Assembly: GCA_009776695.1 (NCBI GenBank)
Contig: WRNI01000026.1
Span: 1 to 14,702 of the forward strand
Length of the DNA stretch: 14,702 nt
Reading direction: 5' to 3'
Origin: Methanomassiliicoccaceae archaeon
Lineage (GTDB): Archaea > Thermoplasmatota > Thermoplasmata > Methanomassiliicoccales > Methanomethylophilaceae
Shown here: positions 1 through 7,322 of the stretch, one piece after another
Position numbering within the stretch: position 1 is the stretch's first letter
How the letters are laid out: each line of letters opens with the position of its first letter
The notes under the pieces: generated by a model
The model's input: the letters and a program-made list of their open reading frames with translations, nothing else
The model's database searches: none
What the model was told of the DNA's origin: nothing
Program-made: the position numbers and the translations under genes

Positions 1-10
1 ATCAGAAGGG

Positions 11-15
11 GGGTG
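11..15 (+). promoter_or_regulatory. Ribosome binding site of the surface protein gene
   Basis: A G-rich stretch ends in GGTG at 12-15. In this window GGTG followed by exactly five bases precedes the ATG of purD, the nucleotidylyltransferase, the GHMP kinase and the first GT4 gene. Five bases after this GGTG comes ACG (21-23), not ATG. The first in-frame ATG is at 30, fourteen bases away. The site therefore points to a start at 21. Confidence 0.65.
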
Positions 16-20
16 TTCAC

Positions 21-806
21 ACGAAAAAGATGATAGCGGTCTTCGCTCTCGCTTTGCTGGCGATGACGGCGGTATGCGTGATGATGCCTTCCGCATATGC
101 GGATGACGAGCTCCGCACATATTCGGACATAAGAGCCGATTCGTATCTCGTGGGCGTCGGCAAGACGGTAACGTACAACGTGTTCGCGTCCAGCAATAAC
201 GACAAGGATATAACATTCGAGGCCAAGCTGACCGACGGCAACGGAAATTCGGTGTCGTATGTAAGCCCGTCCTACGGCGTTGCGGAAAGTGAGGGCACGC
301 CCGTAACGATAACCGCGCCGTCCGATCCGGGGATGTACACGTTAACGGTGGAGTTCACCTTCACCGATGACAGCGACGACACCGTGACGGTAACAAAGAC
401 GGCACCGGTCAGGGTTGTCGTGCCGATCGTTCTGTCGGCGACGCTTGTCAATGAAGGCGACACCATCGCCGACATGAGCGTCTGGTTCGTCGTTGACGGC
501 AAAGTAATAGAAGAAAGCGAACAGAACGTCACGATCAACGCGAAAAGTTCCCGATCTGTTACGTATGACTGGATAACCGGCGGGCTGTCCGGCGGCGAGC
601 ACAAAGTAGAGCTGAGGGGAGAGGTCGGGCCGATAAGGGAAGACGTGAAAGGACTGAACGATCCGACGTCATTCTACGTCGGGCAGAAGAGCTACACTCT
701 CACCGAGGCGCTGATCGTAGTGGTGGTCATCGTTCTTCTGATAATACTGATAGTCGTTATCCGCAAGCCGGTGAAGAACGTCGGAAAACCGAAAGCAAGG
801 CGCTGA
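21..806 (+). CDS. Exported surface protein with Ig/CARDB-like domains and C-terminal membrane anchor
   Basis: I do not recognise a specific family. From the ATG at 30 it is 258 residues. I place the start at the ACG at 21 because this restores the GGTG-N5 spacing and gives a Lys-Lys n-region (T/M-KKMIAV) to a signal peptide that otherwise lacks positive charge. The hydrophobic core and an AYA-like cleavage site lie in residues 1-24 of the ATG form. Two beta-rich segments follow. The second, about residues 132-205, reads like a CARDB/COG1361-type domain (SATLVNEGD, WFVVDGKVI, GGEHKVEL). A hydrophobic helix at about 226-245 and a basic tail (RKPVKNVGKPKARR) indicate a single-pass anchor with the domains outside the cell. 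The frame is open to the window edge, so a start further upstream cannot be excluded. It may be an S-layer-associated or adhesin-like protein and a target of the glycans made downstream, which is inference. Confidence 0.75.
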   Translation, partial: TKKMIAVFALALLAMTAVCVMMPSAYADDELRTYSDIRADSYLVGVGKTVTYNVFASSNNDKDITFEAKLTDGNGNSVSYVSPSYGVAESEGTPVTITAPSDPGMYTLTVEFTFTDDSDDTVTVTKTAPVRVVVPIVLSATLVNEGDTIADMSVWFVVDGKVIEESEQNVTINAKSSRSVTYDWITGGLSGGEHKVELRGEVGPIREDVKGLNDPTSFYVGQKSYTLTEALIVVVVIVLLIILIVVIRKPVKNVGKPKARR

Positions 807-815
807 TGCGATAAA

Positions 816-842
816 GGGGCGAGCGCCCCATTTTCATTTTTT
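816..842 (+). terminator. Hairpin plus T-rich terminator between convergent genes
   Basis: GGGGC (816-820), loop GAGC, GCCCC (825-829), then T-rich sequence including six T at 837-842. It lies ten bases past the stop of the surface gene and runs into the 3' end of the converging translin-family gene. On the minus strand the hairpin is followed by only a short T tract, so it should work better for the plus strand. Confidence 0.7.
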
Positions 843-1415
843 ATTCATCAATACCGCATTCGTGATATCGGTGCGTGTTCTTTCCATTATCGACCTTGCG
901 ACGTCCTGTTTCCTTCTCACGGGAAGAATAGCGTCAGGCACGTCGAACGACATAACGGCCTCGCAGACCGCATCCATATGAATGAACATCTCTTTCGCGC
1001 TTTCAATATCGTTATTAATAAGTCTGTCAAGCAGTATCCGGCGCATCTCGCCGAGACAGTCCGCAAGACCGAGGACCCACGCCTGCGGCGTTACGTTAAG
1101 CGACGAATATGACGGAATTTCTTTTTCCAAAACGACGGAGGACAGTATGCAGGCTTCCGCGAGCTCCGCCATCGCATCGTTCACGGGACCGGAGAGCATT
1201 ATCTCGGGCTCATTCACAAATGAGCGCAGTTCCTCGAACTCGGATATCGCTTTGTTCAGAAAGATATCATGTTCCTCATGCGAATGTATCGCGTGCATCG
1301 TTCTCTTTGTAAGACGTATTATGGAACGTGAAGATGCAATGGACCTTTCACGCAATTTTTCAAGCGAGTCCATGCGCTCATTCACGGAAGCGACGATCCC
1401 CGAGAGTTCTTTCAT
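834..1415 (-). CDS. Archaeal translin-family protein (COG2178 type)
   Basis: This 193-residue all-helical protein fits the archaeal translin family. Members resemble eukaryotic translin and TRAX, form ring-like oligomers and bind or cut single-stranded RNA. Visible matches are a helical N-terminus with LTKRTMHAIHSHE (35-47), GLADCLGEMRR (116-126) with the conserved Glu123, FDVPDAILPVRRKQDVAR (157-174) and ERTRTDIT (178-185). Acidic residues in the corresponding helices of TRAX carry the nuclease activity, but I cannot align them residue by residue here. The gene is the last of the hypB-purD-truA run, 34 bases after truA. No GGTG or GGAGG precedes its ATG, but a TATA-like TTTATCTG begins 29 bases upstream, so it may also be made from its own leaderless transcript. 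RNA binding is a family property and nuclease activity here is inference. Confidence 0.8.
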   Translation of the reverse strand: MKELSGIVASVNERMDSLEKLRERSIASSRSIIRLTKRTMHAIHSHEEHDIFLNKAISEFEELRSFVNEPEIMLSGPVNDAMAELAEACILSSVVLEKEIPSYSSLNVTPQAWVLGLADCLGEMRRILLDRLINNDIESAKEMFIHMDAVCEAVMSFDVPDAILPVRRKQDVARSIMERTRTDITNAVLMNKK

Positions 1416-1436
1416 AGCACGTGAATGTTACGCGGA

Positions 1437-1444
1437 CAGATAAA
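1437..1444 (-). promoter_or_regulatory. Possible internal TATA box for the translin-family gene
   Basis: TTTATCTG on the minus strand starts 29 bases before the translin ATG, the spacing seen at the leaderless genes of this window. It lies in the truA to translin gap, where no ribosome binding site is visible. Short AT-rich matches arise by chance, so this is tentative. Confidence 0.3.
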
Positions 1445-1449
1445 GGTGA

Positions 1450-2226
1450 TCAGAGAGAATCGAAGAATGCTGTTCTTAAGGCAAGCATGAACCTCTCTTC
1501 TTCAGCGCGACGGCTGAGTATGTCCGCTGCCGGTGTTATGAAGTTAACGTTCTCATATACGACGTCGGCGAGCGTCAGCGCGTCAGCGCGTGCCAGACCG
1601 AATGATACGGCCTCGCCGTTCAGTGCGCGTTCCGCGTCGTCCATCTTTGATTCATTGCGGCCGACGGACGATATCGCCGAAACGATACGGCGTATCATGT
1701 TCCAAAGAAAATGTTCGGACCTGAACTCGATCACCAGCACATCGTCTTTCTTATCGATCTTCACGGAACGCATGTTGATGACCGTCGGTCTTCCGTCGTT
1801 CCTGCAGAATCCGGCGAAGTCGTGCTCGCCCTCGAACAATGAGGCGCATTCTTTTGCCAGATCCAGGTCAATGCCTTTTGCGGGAAGTACATACCGATAA
1901 ATGCGCTCGTTCGCGTATCTCGGATTGAAGTCCGTATCCACGGAGGCGATCGATCTGTAATAGATACTCGATGAAACGGCGTTCAGCGCTTTCAGAAGGA
2001 CGAAGTTATCATCGAATGCTGTGCTGAACACAACAACGTTGCCGAGCGCGTTCACGCCCTTATCGGTGCGGCTGGCGCATTTGATGTTCATCTCATCTTC
2101 ACTGATATCGCTTATCTTCATAACATCGGAAATGACATCGCCTTCCACGGTCCTCAGACCGGGCTGGAACTGCGAGCCGGCGAAATTATCGCCTAGATAT
2201 GCTATCTTTACGGCGACGCGTCTCAT
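1450..2226 (-). CDS. truA: tRNA pseudouridine synthase TruA
   Basis: TruA converts uridines in the anticodon arm (positions 38-40 in the well-studied enzymes) of tRNA to pseudouridine. The 258-residue length suits an archaeal TruA. The N-terminal strand with YLGDNFAGSQFQP (10-22) is the usual opening, and ASRTDKGVNALGN (51-63) carries the catalytic aspartate, Asp55. Later family segments are seen at RYANERIYRYVLP, FEGEHDFAGFCR and FRSEHFLWNMIRRIV. The ATG overlaps the purD stop in ATGA, and GTG plus five bases precedes it inside purD, which suggests coupled translation. The pairing with purD and a translin-family RNA-binding protein is a housekeeping arrangement. Confidence 0.95.
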   Translation of the reverse strand: MRRVAVKIAYLGDNFAGSQFQPGLRTVEGDVISDVMKISDISEDEMNIKCASRTDKGVNALGNVVVFSTAFDDNFVLLKALNAVSSSIYYRSIASVDTDFNPRYANERIYRYVLPAKGIDLDLAKECASLFEGEHDFAGFCRNDGRPTVINMRSVKIDKKDDVLVIEFRSEHFLWNMIRRIVSAISSVGRNESKMDDAERALNGEAVSFGLARADALTLADVVYENVNFITPAADILSRRAEEERFMLALRTAFFDSL

Positions 2227-3551
2227 CTCTTCACGCTGCGTATCTCGTTCATATGATCAATGCGTCTCTGCACCAATTCCTTCTTGCCGATGTCGTGACG
2301 GACGAATATCGCTTCGCCTTTCACGAAATTCAATGCCTTTTCGCAGTTGCGCTCCGCTTCATCGATGGTATCGGCGATACCTACGACGCCAACCGAACGC
2401 GATGTGCCTGTTACCAGCGTATCGTTAACGATGTCGACGTTCGCATAATAGGCGACCGCTCCGCTCTCTGCGACGCCGTTCTCATCGACCGATATGGGAA
2501 GTCCCGCTTTCGACTTTACGCCGTACCCCTCCGGAACGACGTATTTGCATACGGTTGCCTTCCTCTCAAATTCAGCATCACAGTTCAGCGTCCCGGCGGC
2601 CATGGCCACGCACACGTCAGTAAAACTTGTCTTAAGTATCGGCAGCACGTTCATCGCCTCGGGATCGCCGAACCTCGCGTTTATCTCTATGAGTTTCGGA
2701 CCGTCCACGGTGAGCATGAACTGCCCGTACATCGGGCCGCGGTACGTGCTGCCGTCCTTTCTGAGCGCATTGACTATCGATTGAATGATATCCAGCGCCT
2801 CCTTTCTCTCGGATGCGGTGACGAACGGTAAAAGATGATCAGCGTCGGTATATGAGCCCATCCCGCCGGTGTTCGGCCCTATGTCGCCGTCATACGCTCT
2901 CTTATGGTCCTGCACCAAAGGCATAGGTGATATTCTCGTGCCGTCGCAGAACACCATCTGCGTGAACTCCTCGCCAACGGCCTTCTCTTCAATTATGACG
3001 CCGGCGCCGCCTATGTTGTTATCGAATATTTCATTGACGTATTGCATTATCTCCGCCAGCGAATGAAGATGCTCGCCCTGCACCTTGACGCCTTTCCCGC
3101 CGGTGAGGCCGACGGGTTTCACCACGATATCGTAATCAACACTTTTTATGTGCGTTTCCGTGTCCTTAGCGTTGTCGAAGGACGCGAACCCGAGGTTGCC
3201 TTTTATTTTATGTCTTTCCAGAAGTTCGCGCATGAATGTCTTTGACGTCTCTATCATCGCCGCGGCCTTCGTAGGTGATGCGCATCTGACGTTCATTTTC
3301 TCAAGCGCGTCAACGATACCGGCCTCCAGCGGTGCCTCCGGGCCGACGAACGCCAACTCAACGTCGTTCTCTTTCGCAAATTCGCACACAGCCTGAATAT
3401 TCTTTTCATCGGCGAGCCTGTACTTTTTCGATCTCCTTATTATTCCGGGGTTCGCATTTTTCATTAAAGCATATATTTCCGCGCCGGAACGATAAAATGC
3501 CTCCACGGCCGCATGTTCCCTTCCTCCTCCGCCTATCGTCAATACTTTCAT
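2223..3551 (-). CDS. purD: Phosphoribosylamine-glycine ligase (PurD)
   Basis: PurD joins glycine to 5-phosphoribosylamine using ATP, the second step of purine synthesis, in the cytoplasm. The 442 residues cover the whole ATP-grasp enzyme: N-terminal GGGGREHA (7-14), the GPEAPLEAGIVDAL segment (70-83), the ATP-binding strand and glycine loop VVKPVGLTGGKGVKV (143-157), QDHKRAYDGDIGPNTGGMG (214-232), and the metal-binding EINARFGDPE (289-298). The start is well supported because GGTG with a five-base spacer precedes the ATG. That GGTGA contains the TGA stop of hypB, so the two genes are probably translationally coupled. No other pur gene is visible in the window. Confidence 0.96.
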   Translation of the reverse strand: MKVLTIGGGGREHAAVEAFYRSGAEIYALMKNANPGIIRRSKKYRLADEKNIQAVCEFAKENDVELAFVGPEAPLEAGIVDALEKMNVRCASPTKAAAMIETSKTFMRELLERHKIKGNLGFASFDNAKDTETHIKSVDYDIVVKPVGLTGGKGVKVQGEHLHSLAEIMQYVNEIFDNNIGGAGVIIEEKAVGEEFTQMVFCDGTRISPMPLVQDHKRAYDGDIGPNTGGMGSYTDADHLLPFVTASERKEALDIIQSIVNALRKDGSTYRGPMYGQFMLTVDGPKLIEINARFGDPEAMNVLPILKTSFTDVCVAMAAGTLNCDAEFERKATVCKYVVPEGYGVKSKAGLPISVDENGVAESGAVAYYANVDIVNDTLVTGTSRSVGVVGIADTIDEAERNCEKALNFVKGEAIFVRHDIGKKELVQRRIDHMNEIRSVKR

Positions 3552-3555
3552 GATA

Positions 3556-4212
3556 TCACCAAAGTTTCATCGCGGCTATCAGTTCGTTCACACCTTTATC
3601 ATGTCTGACGCTGCATTCCATCATCTCGCGCGCACCGCCGGTGAGCTTTGAATAATCATTCTTTATCACGTTCACGTCAACGTCCACGTACTCCGCGATG
3701 TCCGTTTTGTTAAGCACTGCGATATCGGAATGTAAAAAGATGTCCGGATGTTTTCTTACCATATCGTCACCCTCCGTCGTTGATATGACGACGGCCCTGA
3801 GATCAGCGCCGAGAGGAAAGTCCGCGGGGCATACGAGATTGCCCACGTTCTCTATGAACAGTACGTCGATCGAATGAATATCTATTTTTTTTAACGACCT
3901 TTTGACCATGTTCGCATCCAGATGGCATTCGTGCCCGGTGTTGCAGTTCACCACGGAGATGCCGGCATTCCTCATCCTTTTGTAATCATCGTCACCCGTG
4001 ACATCGCCGGCTATGGCACCCGTCCGTATTCCTTTCACGGCGAGCTTCTCAGCCATCTTTATGATAAGCGACGTCTTTCCGGAACCGATCGAGCCCATGA
4101 CGTCCACGGACCTTATGTTATGGTCTTCAAGAAAATGATGATTCATATGCGCTATGTTGGCGTTCTCCCTGAGAACGTCGTATTCCATTCCTATCTCGGT
4201 TATGTTGTGCAC
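3556..4212 (-). CDS. hypB: Hydrogenase nickel incorporation GTPase HypB
   Basis: HypB is the GTPase that, with HypA, delivers nickel to [NiFe] hydrogenases. From the GTG at 4212 it has 218 residues, the size of archaeal HypB. It lacks the His-rich nickel-storage stretch of some bacterial forms. It shows the P-loop GSIGSGKTS (40-48), AIAGDVTGDDDYKR after switch I, the metal-binding pair in NTGHECHLDA (Cys96, His97), the second cysteine in ENVGNLVCPADFPLG, and the guanine-specificity motif NKTD. The frame stays open to 4341, but the extra 43 residues look non-coding. GTG at 4212 lies 28 bases below a TATA-like TTATTATC, so a leaderless GTG start is the best choice. ATG at 4188 is the alternative. 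No hypA, hypCDEF or hydrogenase gene is in the window. Confidence 0.93.
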   Translation of the reverse strand: MHNITEIGMEYDVLRENANIAHMNHHFLEDHNIRSVDVMGSIGSGKTSLIIKMAEKLAVKGIRTGAIAGDVTGDDDYKRMRNAGISVVNCNTGHECHLDANMVKRSLKKIDIHSIDVLFIENVGNLVCPADFPLGADLRAVVISTTEGDDMVRKHPDIFLHSDIAVLNKTDIAEYVDVDVNVIKNDYSKLTGGAREMMECSVRHDKGVNELIAAMKLW

Positions 4213-4232
4213 ACAACTGACAGTAAGTAAAA

Positions 4233-4240
4233 GATAATAA
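4233..4240 (-). promoter_or_regulatory. TATA box of the hypB-purD-truA operon
   Basis: TTATTATC on the minus strand begins 28 bases upstream of the GTG at 4212. This matches the spacing for a transcript starting at or next to that codon, and no ribosome binding site precedes it. Function is inferred from sequence and spacing. Confidence 0.5.
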
Positions 4241-4320
4241 CAGTTGCCTTCGTTATCAGCCGCCGCGGCAGCCGTCCGATCGGGAGACCACGTGAACACC
4301 AGGTTATCTGAGGACCGTCG

Positions 4321-4343
4321 GCATGCGGGCGGGGCGCGCATGC
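4321..4343. repeat. Inverted repeat directly upstream of the DUF89 gene TATA box
   Basis: GCATGCG (4321-4327) and CGCATGC (4337-4343) form perfect 7-base arms around a 9-base GC-rich centre. The right arm ends one base before the TATA element at 4345, where the TFB recognition element would lie. Binding here could block or assist promoter assembly. It could also be a chance GC-rich repeat. Confidence 0.45.
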
Positions 4344-4344
4344 G

Positions 4345-4375
4345 TTATAATATCTGTAATGCAGTGCTCACATCA
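4345..4375 (+). promoter_or_regulatory. Leaderless promoter of the heptose operon
   Basis: TTATAATATC (4345-4354) is a strong archaeal TATA-like box whose first base lies 30 bases before the ATG at 4375. No GGTG or GGAGG lies in the last 20 bases before the ATG, so the mRNA is likely leaderless. TGCTCAC at 4365-4371 recurs at the same offset in front of the membrane protein gene at 14259. The whole divergent region 4213-4374 otherwise holds only the hypB promoter and the inverted repeat. Confidence 0.65.
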
Positions 4376-5271
4376 TGGAGATAAGACCGGAATGTGTGCC
4401 GTGCCTGCTGAAACGCGTACTTTTCCAAGCCGAGCTTGCGGATAACGGTTCGGAAATGGAGGCGCTGAAGGCGGCGATGGACGCGTTCTCCCGCGGATTG
4501 CGAAAAGGAAGGAACTCCGCGGAGATCGCGACCGAAGTGCACAGGGCCGCGTACCGCGCGATGAACGTCAAAGATCCGTATCTTGAACTGAAGATACGCG
4601 CGGACGCGGTCGCCGGGGAATTCATTGACACGGCGTCGCATCACATCTCATCGTCCGGGGATCCGGTAAGAGCGGCGATGCTCATCGCATGCATAGGCAA
4701 CATAATGGACTTCGGCATCGAAAAGGCAATAGATGACCCGGACAGGTTCAGAGAGGAGTTCAATAGACTGATCGGAGAAGGTCTCGGGCATGACGATACG
4801 GACATCGTAAAAGACATACTGTCAAAAGCGAAAAGTATCGTGTACCTGTTCGACAACTGCGGAGAGTCGCAGCTTGATAAGCTTTTGATCAGAGAGATAA
4901 GGAAAAAGGGGATAAAGGTCACAGGCGTCGTGCGCGGTGCGCCCATACTGAATGACGTGGCGATCGACGACGCGTACCGCACAGGTCTCGATAAAGAATT
5001 GGACGGGCTGTACACAACGTCGGAGTTCAGGATAGGCATTGATATGAACGCTGTTGATACTGCGCTCAGAGAAGAGATGGCGTCGGCCGATCTCATGATA
5101 GCAAAAGGCATGGCAAATTTTGAGTCGCTCTCTGATCAGAACGTAACGATGCCGATAGCCTACATAATGAGAACGAAATGCGCACCGGTCGCCGATGCGC
5201 TGAAGATACCGCTGAACACGAACGCGGTCATCGTTCGTGGCAGAACGGAACGCAAAAAGGATTTACCTTGA
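4375..5271 (+). CDS. DUF89/ARMT1-family metal-dependent phosphatase
   Basis: This 298-residue protein matches archaeal DUF89 (COG1578). Members are metal-dependent phosphatases, several of which remove phosphate from misplaced or damaged sugar phosphates ('damage-control' phosphatases). It opens with the CxxC signature PECVPC (Cys7, Cys10) of one subgroup, followed by a helical domain. The metal and phosphate site is seen in FDNCGES (159-165), RGAPILNDVAIDD (188-200) and AKGMANFESL (243-252). It is the first gene of the heptose operon, 18 bases ahead of the nucleotidylyltransferase, with a leaderless promoter. Its place suggests that it acts on a sugar phosphate made or wasted in this pathway. 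The actual substrate cannot be read from the sequence. Confidence 0.88.
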   Translation: MEIRPECVPCLLKRVLFQAELADNGSEMEALKAAMDAFSRGLRKGRNSAEIATEVHRAAYRAMNVKDPYLELKIRADAVAGEFIDTASHHISSSGDPVRAAMLIACIGNIMDFGIEKAIDDPDRFREEFNRLIGEGLGHDDTDIVKDILSKAKSIVYLFDNCGESQLDKLLIREIRKKGIKVTGVVRGAPILNDVAIDDAYRTGLDKELDGLYTTSEFRIGIDMNAVDTALREEMASADLMIAKGMANFESLSDQNVTMPIAYIMRTKCAPVADALKIPLNTNAVIVRGRTERKKDLP

Positions 5272-5289
5272 TACGATAACGGTGATATT

Positions 5290-6315
5290 ATGAACGTGCG
5301 TCAGGCGGTGGTGATGGTCGGTGGCAAAGGCACAAGGCTGAGACCGCTGACGAACAACCGCCCCAAGCCTATACTTCCGGTCCTTGACAGACCGTGCCTC
5401 TTATATCTGATAGGTTCGCTTGCCGCCGCCGGTATCAATGAAATTATATTGGCATGCGGCTACCGCTCCGAGAAGATGGCCGCCGCGATCGGCGACGGGT
5501 CCGCGCACGGAATATCAATAGAGTATTCGTACGAGGACGTTCCGATGGGAACCGCGGGCGCAATAAAATTGCTTGAAGACCGTTTGGATGATACGTTCGT
5601 CGCCGTCAACGGCGACGTTTTCGCGGACATCGACCTGAAAGGCGAGATCCTCGAGCACAAAAGAACGGGCGCGTCCGTAACAATATCGCTGGCGCGCGTC
5701 AGCAATCCGTGCGAGTTCGGCATAGCCAGACTGGACGATGACGGAAGGATAACGGAATTCAAAGAGAAGCCGAGACCGGAGGAGGTGTTCTCCGATCTCA
5801 TCAACGCCGGCGTCTACGTAATGGAGAAAAAGATATTGGGATACGTACCGAAAGGGAAGATGTACGATCTTTCAAAAGAACTGATACCCGATATAATGGG
5901 AAAGGGGCACAGGGTGCAGGGGCATATGATGAACGGCATATGGATGGACGTCGGCAGACCGGGCGATCTCATAGCCGCGAACCTTGCCGCCGCCGAAACG
6001 TTCGCAGGCAACAGCGTAACAGGGGACGTGTCCGGATCGAAGATAACGGAACCGTTCTACATCGGGCACAACGGTAAGATCACTGATTCGGATATTTCGT
6101 CGTCCGTAATATCCGAAGGGTCGCAAGTTCATGCGTCACGTGTATCCGGGTCGCTGATAATGGCCCGCTGCGCTGTTTCGGGTGCAGAGATATCAGGAAG
6201 CATAATAGGAGAGGGATGCACTGTCATGAACGGAGCGGTCATCGAAAGATCGGTGATCGCCGACGGCAAGACAATAAAAGAGAACGAGGTCATAAGGGAC
6301 AAGGTGCTTGAATGA
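5290..6315 (+). CDS. hddC: Sugar-1-phosphate nucleotidylyltransferase, probably heptose 1-phosphate guanylyltransferase (HddC-like)
   Basis: A 341-residue enzyme that transfers a nucleotide from NTP to a sugar 1-phosphate. The nucleotidyltransferase domain covers about 1-235: GGKGTRLRPL with PKP (11-27), VNGD with the metal-binding Asp (107-109), EFKEKP (156-161), NAGVYV (172-177) and WMDVGRPGD (218-226). From about 244 to 335 hexapeptide-like repeats (SVISEGSQV, SIIGEGCTV, SVIADGKTI) indicate a left-handed beta-helix. Domain content alone equally fits mannose or glucose 1-phosphate. HddC is inferred because kinase, isomerase and phosphatase genes of the heptose route follow directly. Start: GGTG-N5-ATG. 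Its last codons overlap the start of the kinase gene by four bases. Confidence 0.8.
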   Translation: MNVRQAVVMVGGKGTRLRPLTNNRPKPILPVLDRPCLLYLIGSLAAAGINEIILACGYRSEKMAAAIGDGSAHGISIEYSYEDVPMGTAGAIKLLEDRLDDTFVAVNGDVFADIDLKGEILEHKRTGASVTISLARVSNPCEFGIARLDDDGRITEFKEKPRPEEVFSDLINAGVYVMEKKILGYVPKGKMYDLSKELIPDIMGKGHRVQGHMMNGIWMDVGRPGDLIAANLAAAETFAGNSVTGDVSGSKITEPFYIGHNGKITDSDISSSVISEGSQVHASRVSGSLIMARCAVSGAEISGSIIGEGCTVMNGAVIERSVIADGKTIKENEVIRDKVLE

Positions 6316-7322
6316 AGGAGATGATACGCGCTAGAGCTCCGCTCAGAATAGGAATGGCCGGCGGCGGAACAGACGTTGAGCCGTATGCGTCCGAGAGAGG
6401 AGGATACGTTTTCAACACGACGATAGACAAGTACGCATACTGTACCGTCGTCCCCAACGGGAGCGACCGCTTAAGCATCGTCTCACTCGACTACGGGACG
6501 TTCGAGGCGCAGCTTGACGGCGGTCCGTTAAAGTACGACGGCAATATGGACCTCATTAAAGCGGTGAGCAACCATTTCAGCATCACCGATGGCTTTGACG
6601 TTTTCATACATTCGGACGCGCCTCCAGGATCGGGGTTAGGGGGTTCGTCCACCGTCATCGTATCGATACTCGGCGCCGTGACCGAATGGCTGGGCGTAAG
6701 GATGAACGATTACGACCTTGCGGAACTGGCGTTCAAACTGGAACGGGAAGAACTGGGCCTGAAAGGCGGAAAGCAGGATCAGTACGCGGCGGTCTTCGGA
6801 GGTTTTAATTTAATGGAATTCGGCAGATCGGGCGTAAGGGTGAACAAGGTCCGTCTGAAAGATGATATAATCAACGAGCTGCAGTATTGTTCATTGTTGT
6901 GTTACACCGGACGCTCAAGAGAATCCGCGAACATCATCGACTCGCAGATGGCAAGGTACAGCGAGGGAAGCAACACCGACGCATTGGACGCGTCTAAAAA
7001 ACTCGCGGTCGACGAGAGGAACGCCCTTGTGCGCGGCAACATAAAAGAATTCGGCGGGATGCTGAACGACGCGTGGGAACAAAAGAAAAAATTCACGCCC
7101 GATGTGACGAACAGTTCTCTGGACAAGTTCTACAGGGCGGCGATGGACAGCGGAGCCATCGGCGGCAAAGTTTCGGGAGCAGGGGGCGGAGGGTTCATGT
7201 ATTTCGTTTGCGAATATGACAAGAAGCACCTGGTCGCGAAAGAACTTACGAAAATGAAAGCGACGATAACGGACTTCATGTTCGAAAAAACGGGCGTACA
7301 GATGTGGAGGCAGAGAGAATGA
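6312..7322 (+). CDS. hddA: GHMP-family sugar kinase, probably D-glycero-D-manno-heptose 7-phosphate 1-kinase (HddA-like)
   Basis: A 336-residue GHMP kinase. The three family motifs are clear: PLRIGMAGGGTD (10-21), the ATP loop PPGSGLGGSST (104-114) and the C-terminal KVSGAGGGGF (286-295). The GGGTD form and KGGKQDQYAAVFGG (151-164) are typical of the HddA/sugar 1-kinase branch, not of mevalonate or homoserine kinases. HddA phosphorylates C1 of heptose 7-phosphate to give the 1,7-bisphosphate. GGTG-N5-ATG supports the start at 6312, with an in-frame ATG at 6321 as an alternative. The gene overlaps both neighbours by four bases, consistent with coupled translation of one operon. L-fucose or other sugar kinases of the same branch are the main alternative. 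Confidence 0.83.
   Translation: MKEMIRARAPLRIGMAGGGTDVEPYASERGGYVFNTTIDKYAYCTVVPNGSDRLSIVSLDYGTFEAQLDGGPLKYDGNMDLIKAVSNHFSITDGFDVFIHSDAPPGSGLGGSSTVIVSILGAVTEWLGVRMNDYDLAELAFKLEREELGLKGGKQDQYAAVFGGFNLMEFGRSGVRVNKVRLKDDIINELQYCSLLCYTGRSRESANIIDSQMARYSEGSNTDALDASKKLAVDERNALVRGNIKEFGGMLNDAWEQKKKFTPDVTNSSLDKFYRAAMDSGAIGGKVSGAGGGGFMYFVCEYDKKHLVAKELTKMKATITDFMFEKTGVQMWRQRE

Noticed and set aside
1421..1900. Plus-strand open frame opposite truA, with GGTGATC nearby
   Set aside because: It is Ser/Arg-rich, antisense to a clear truA gene and matches no family. The GGTGATC match is too far from any start.
2199..2831. Long plus-strand open frame opposite purD
   Set aside because: It mirrors conserved purD codons and has no recognisable domain or ribosome binding site.
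4213..4341. Upstream extension of hypB to 4341
   Set aside because: The added residues are low-complexity and unlike HypB, and they overlap the divergent promoter region. The TATA spacing supports GTG 4212.
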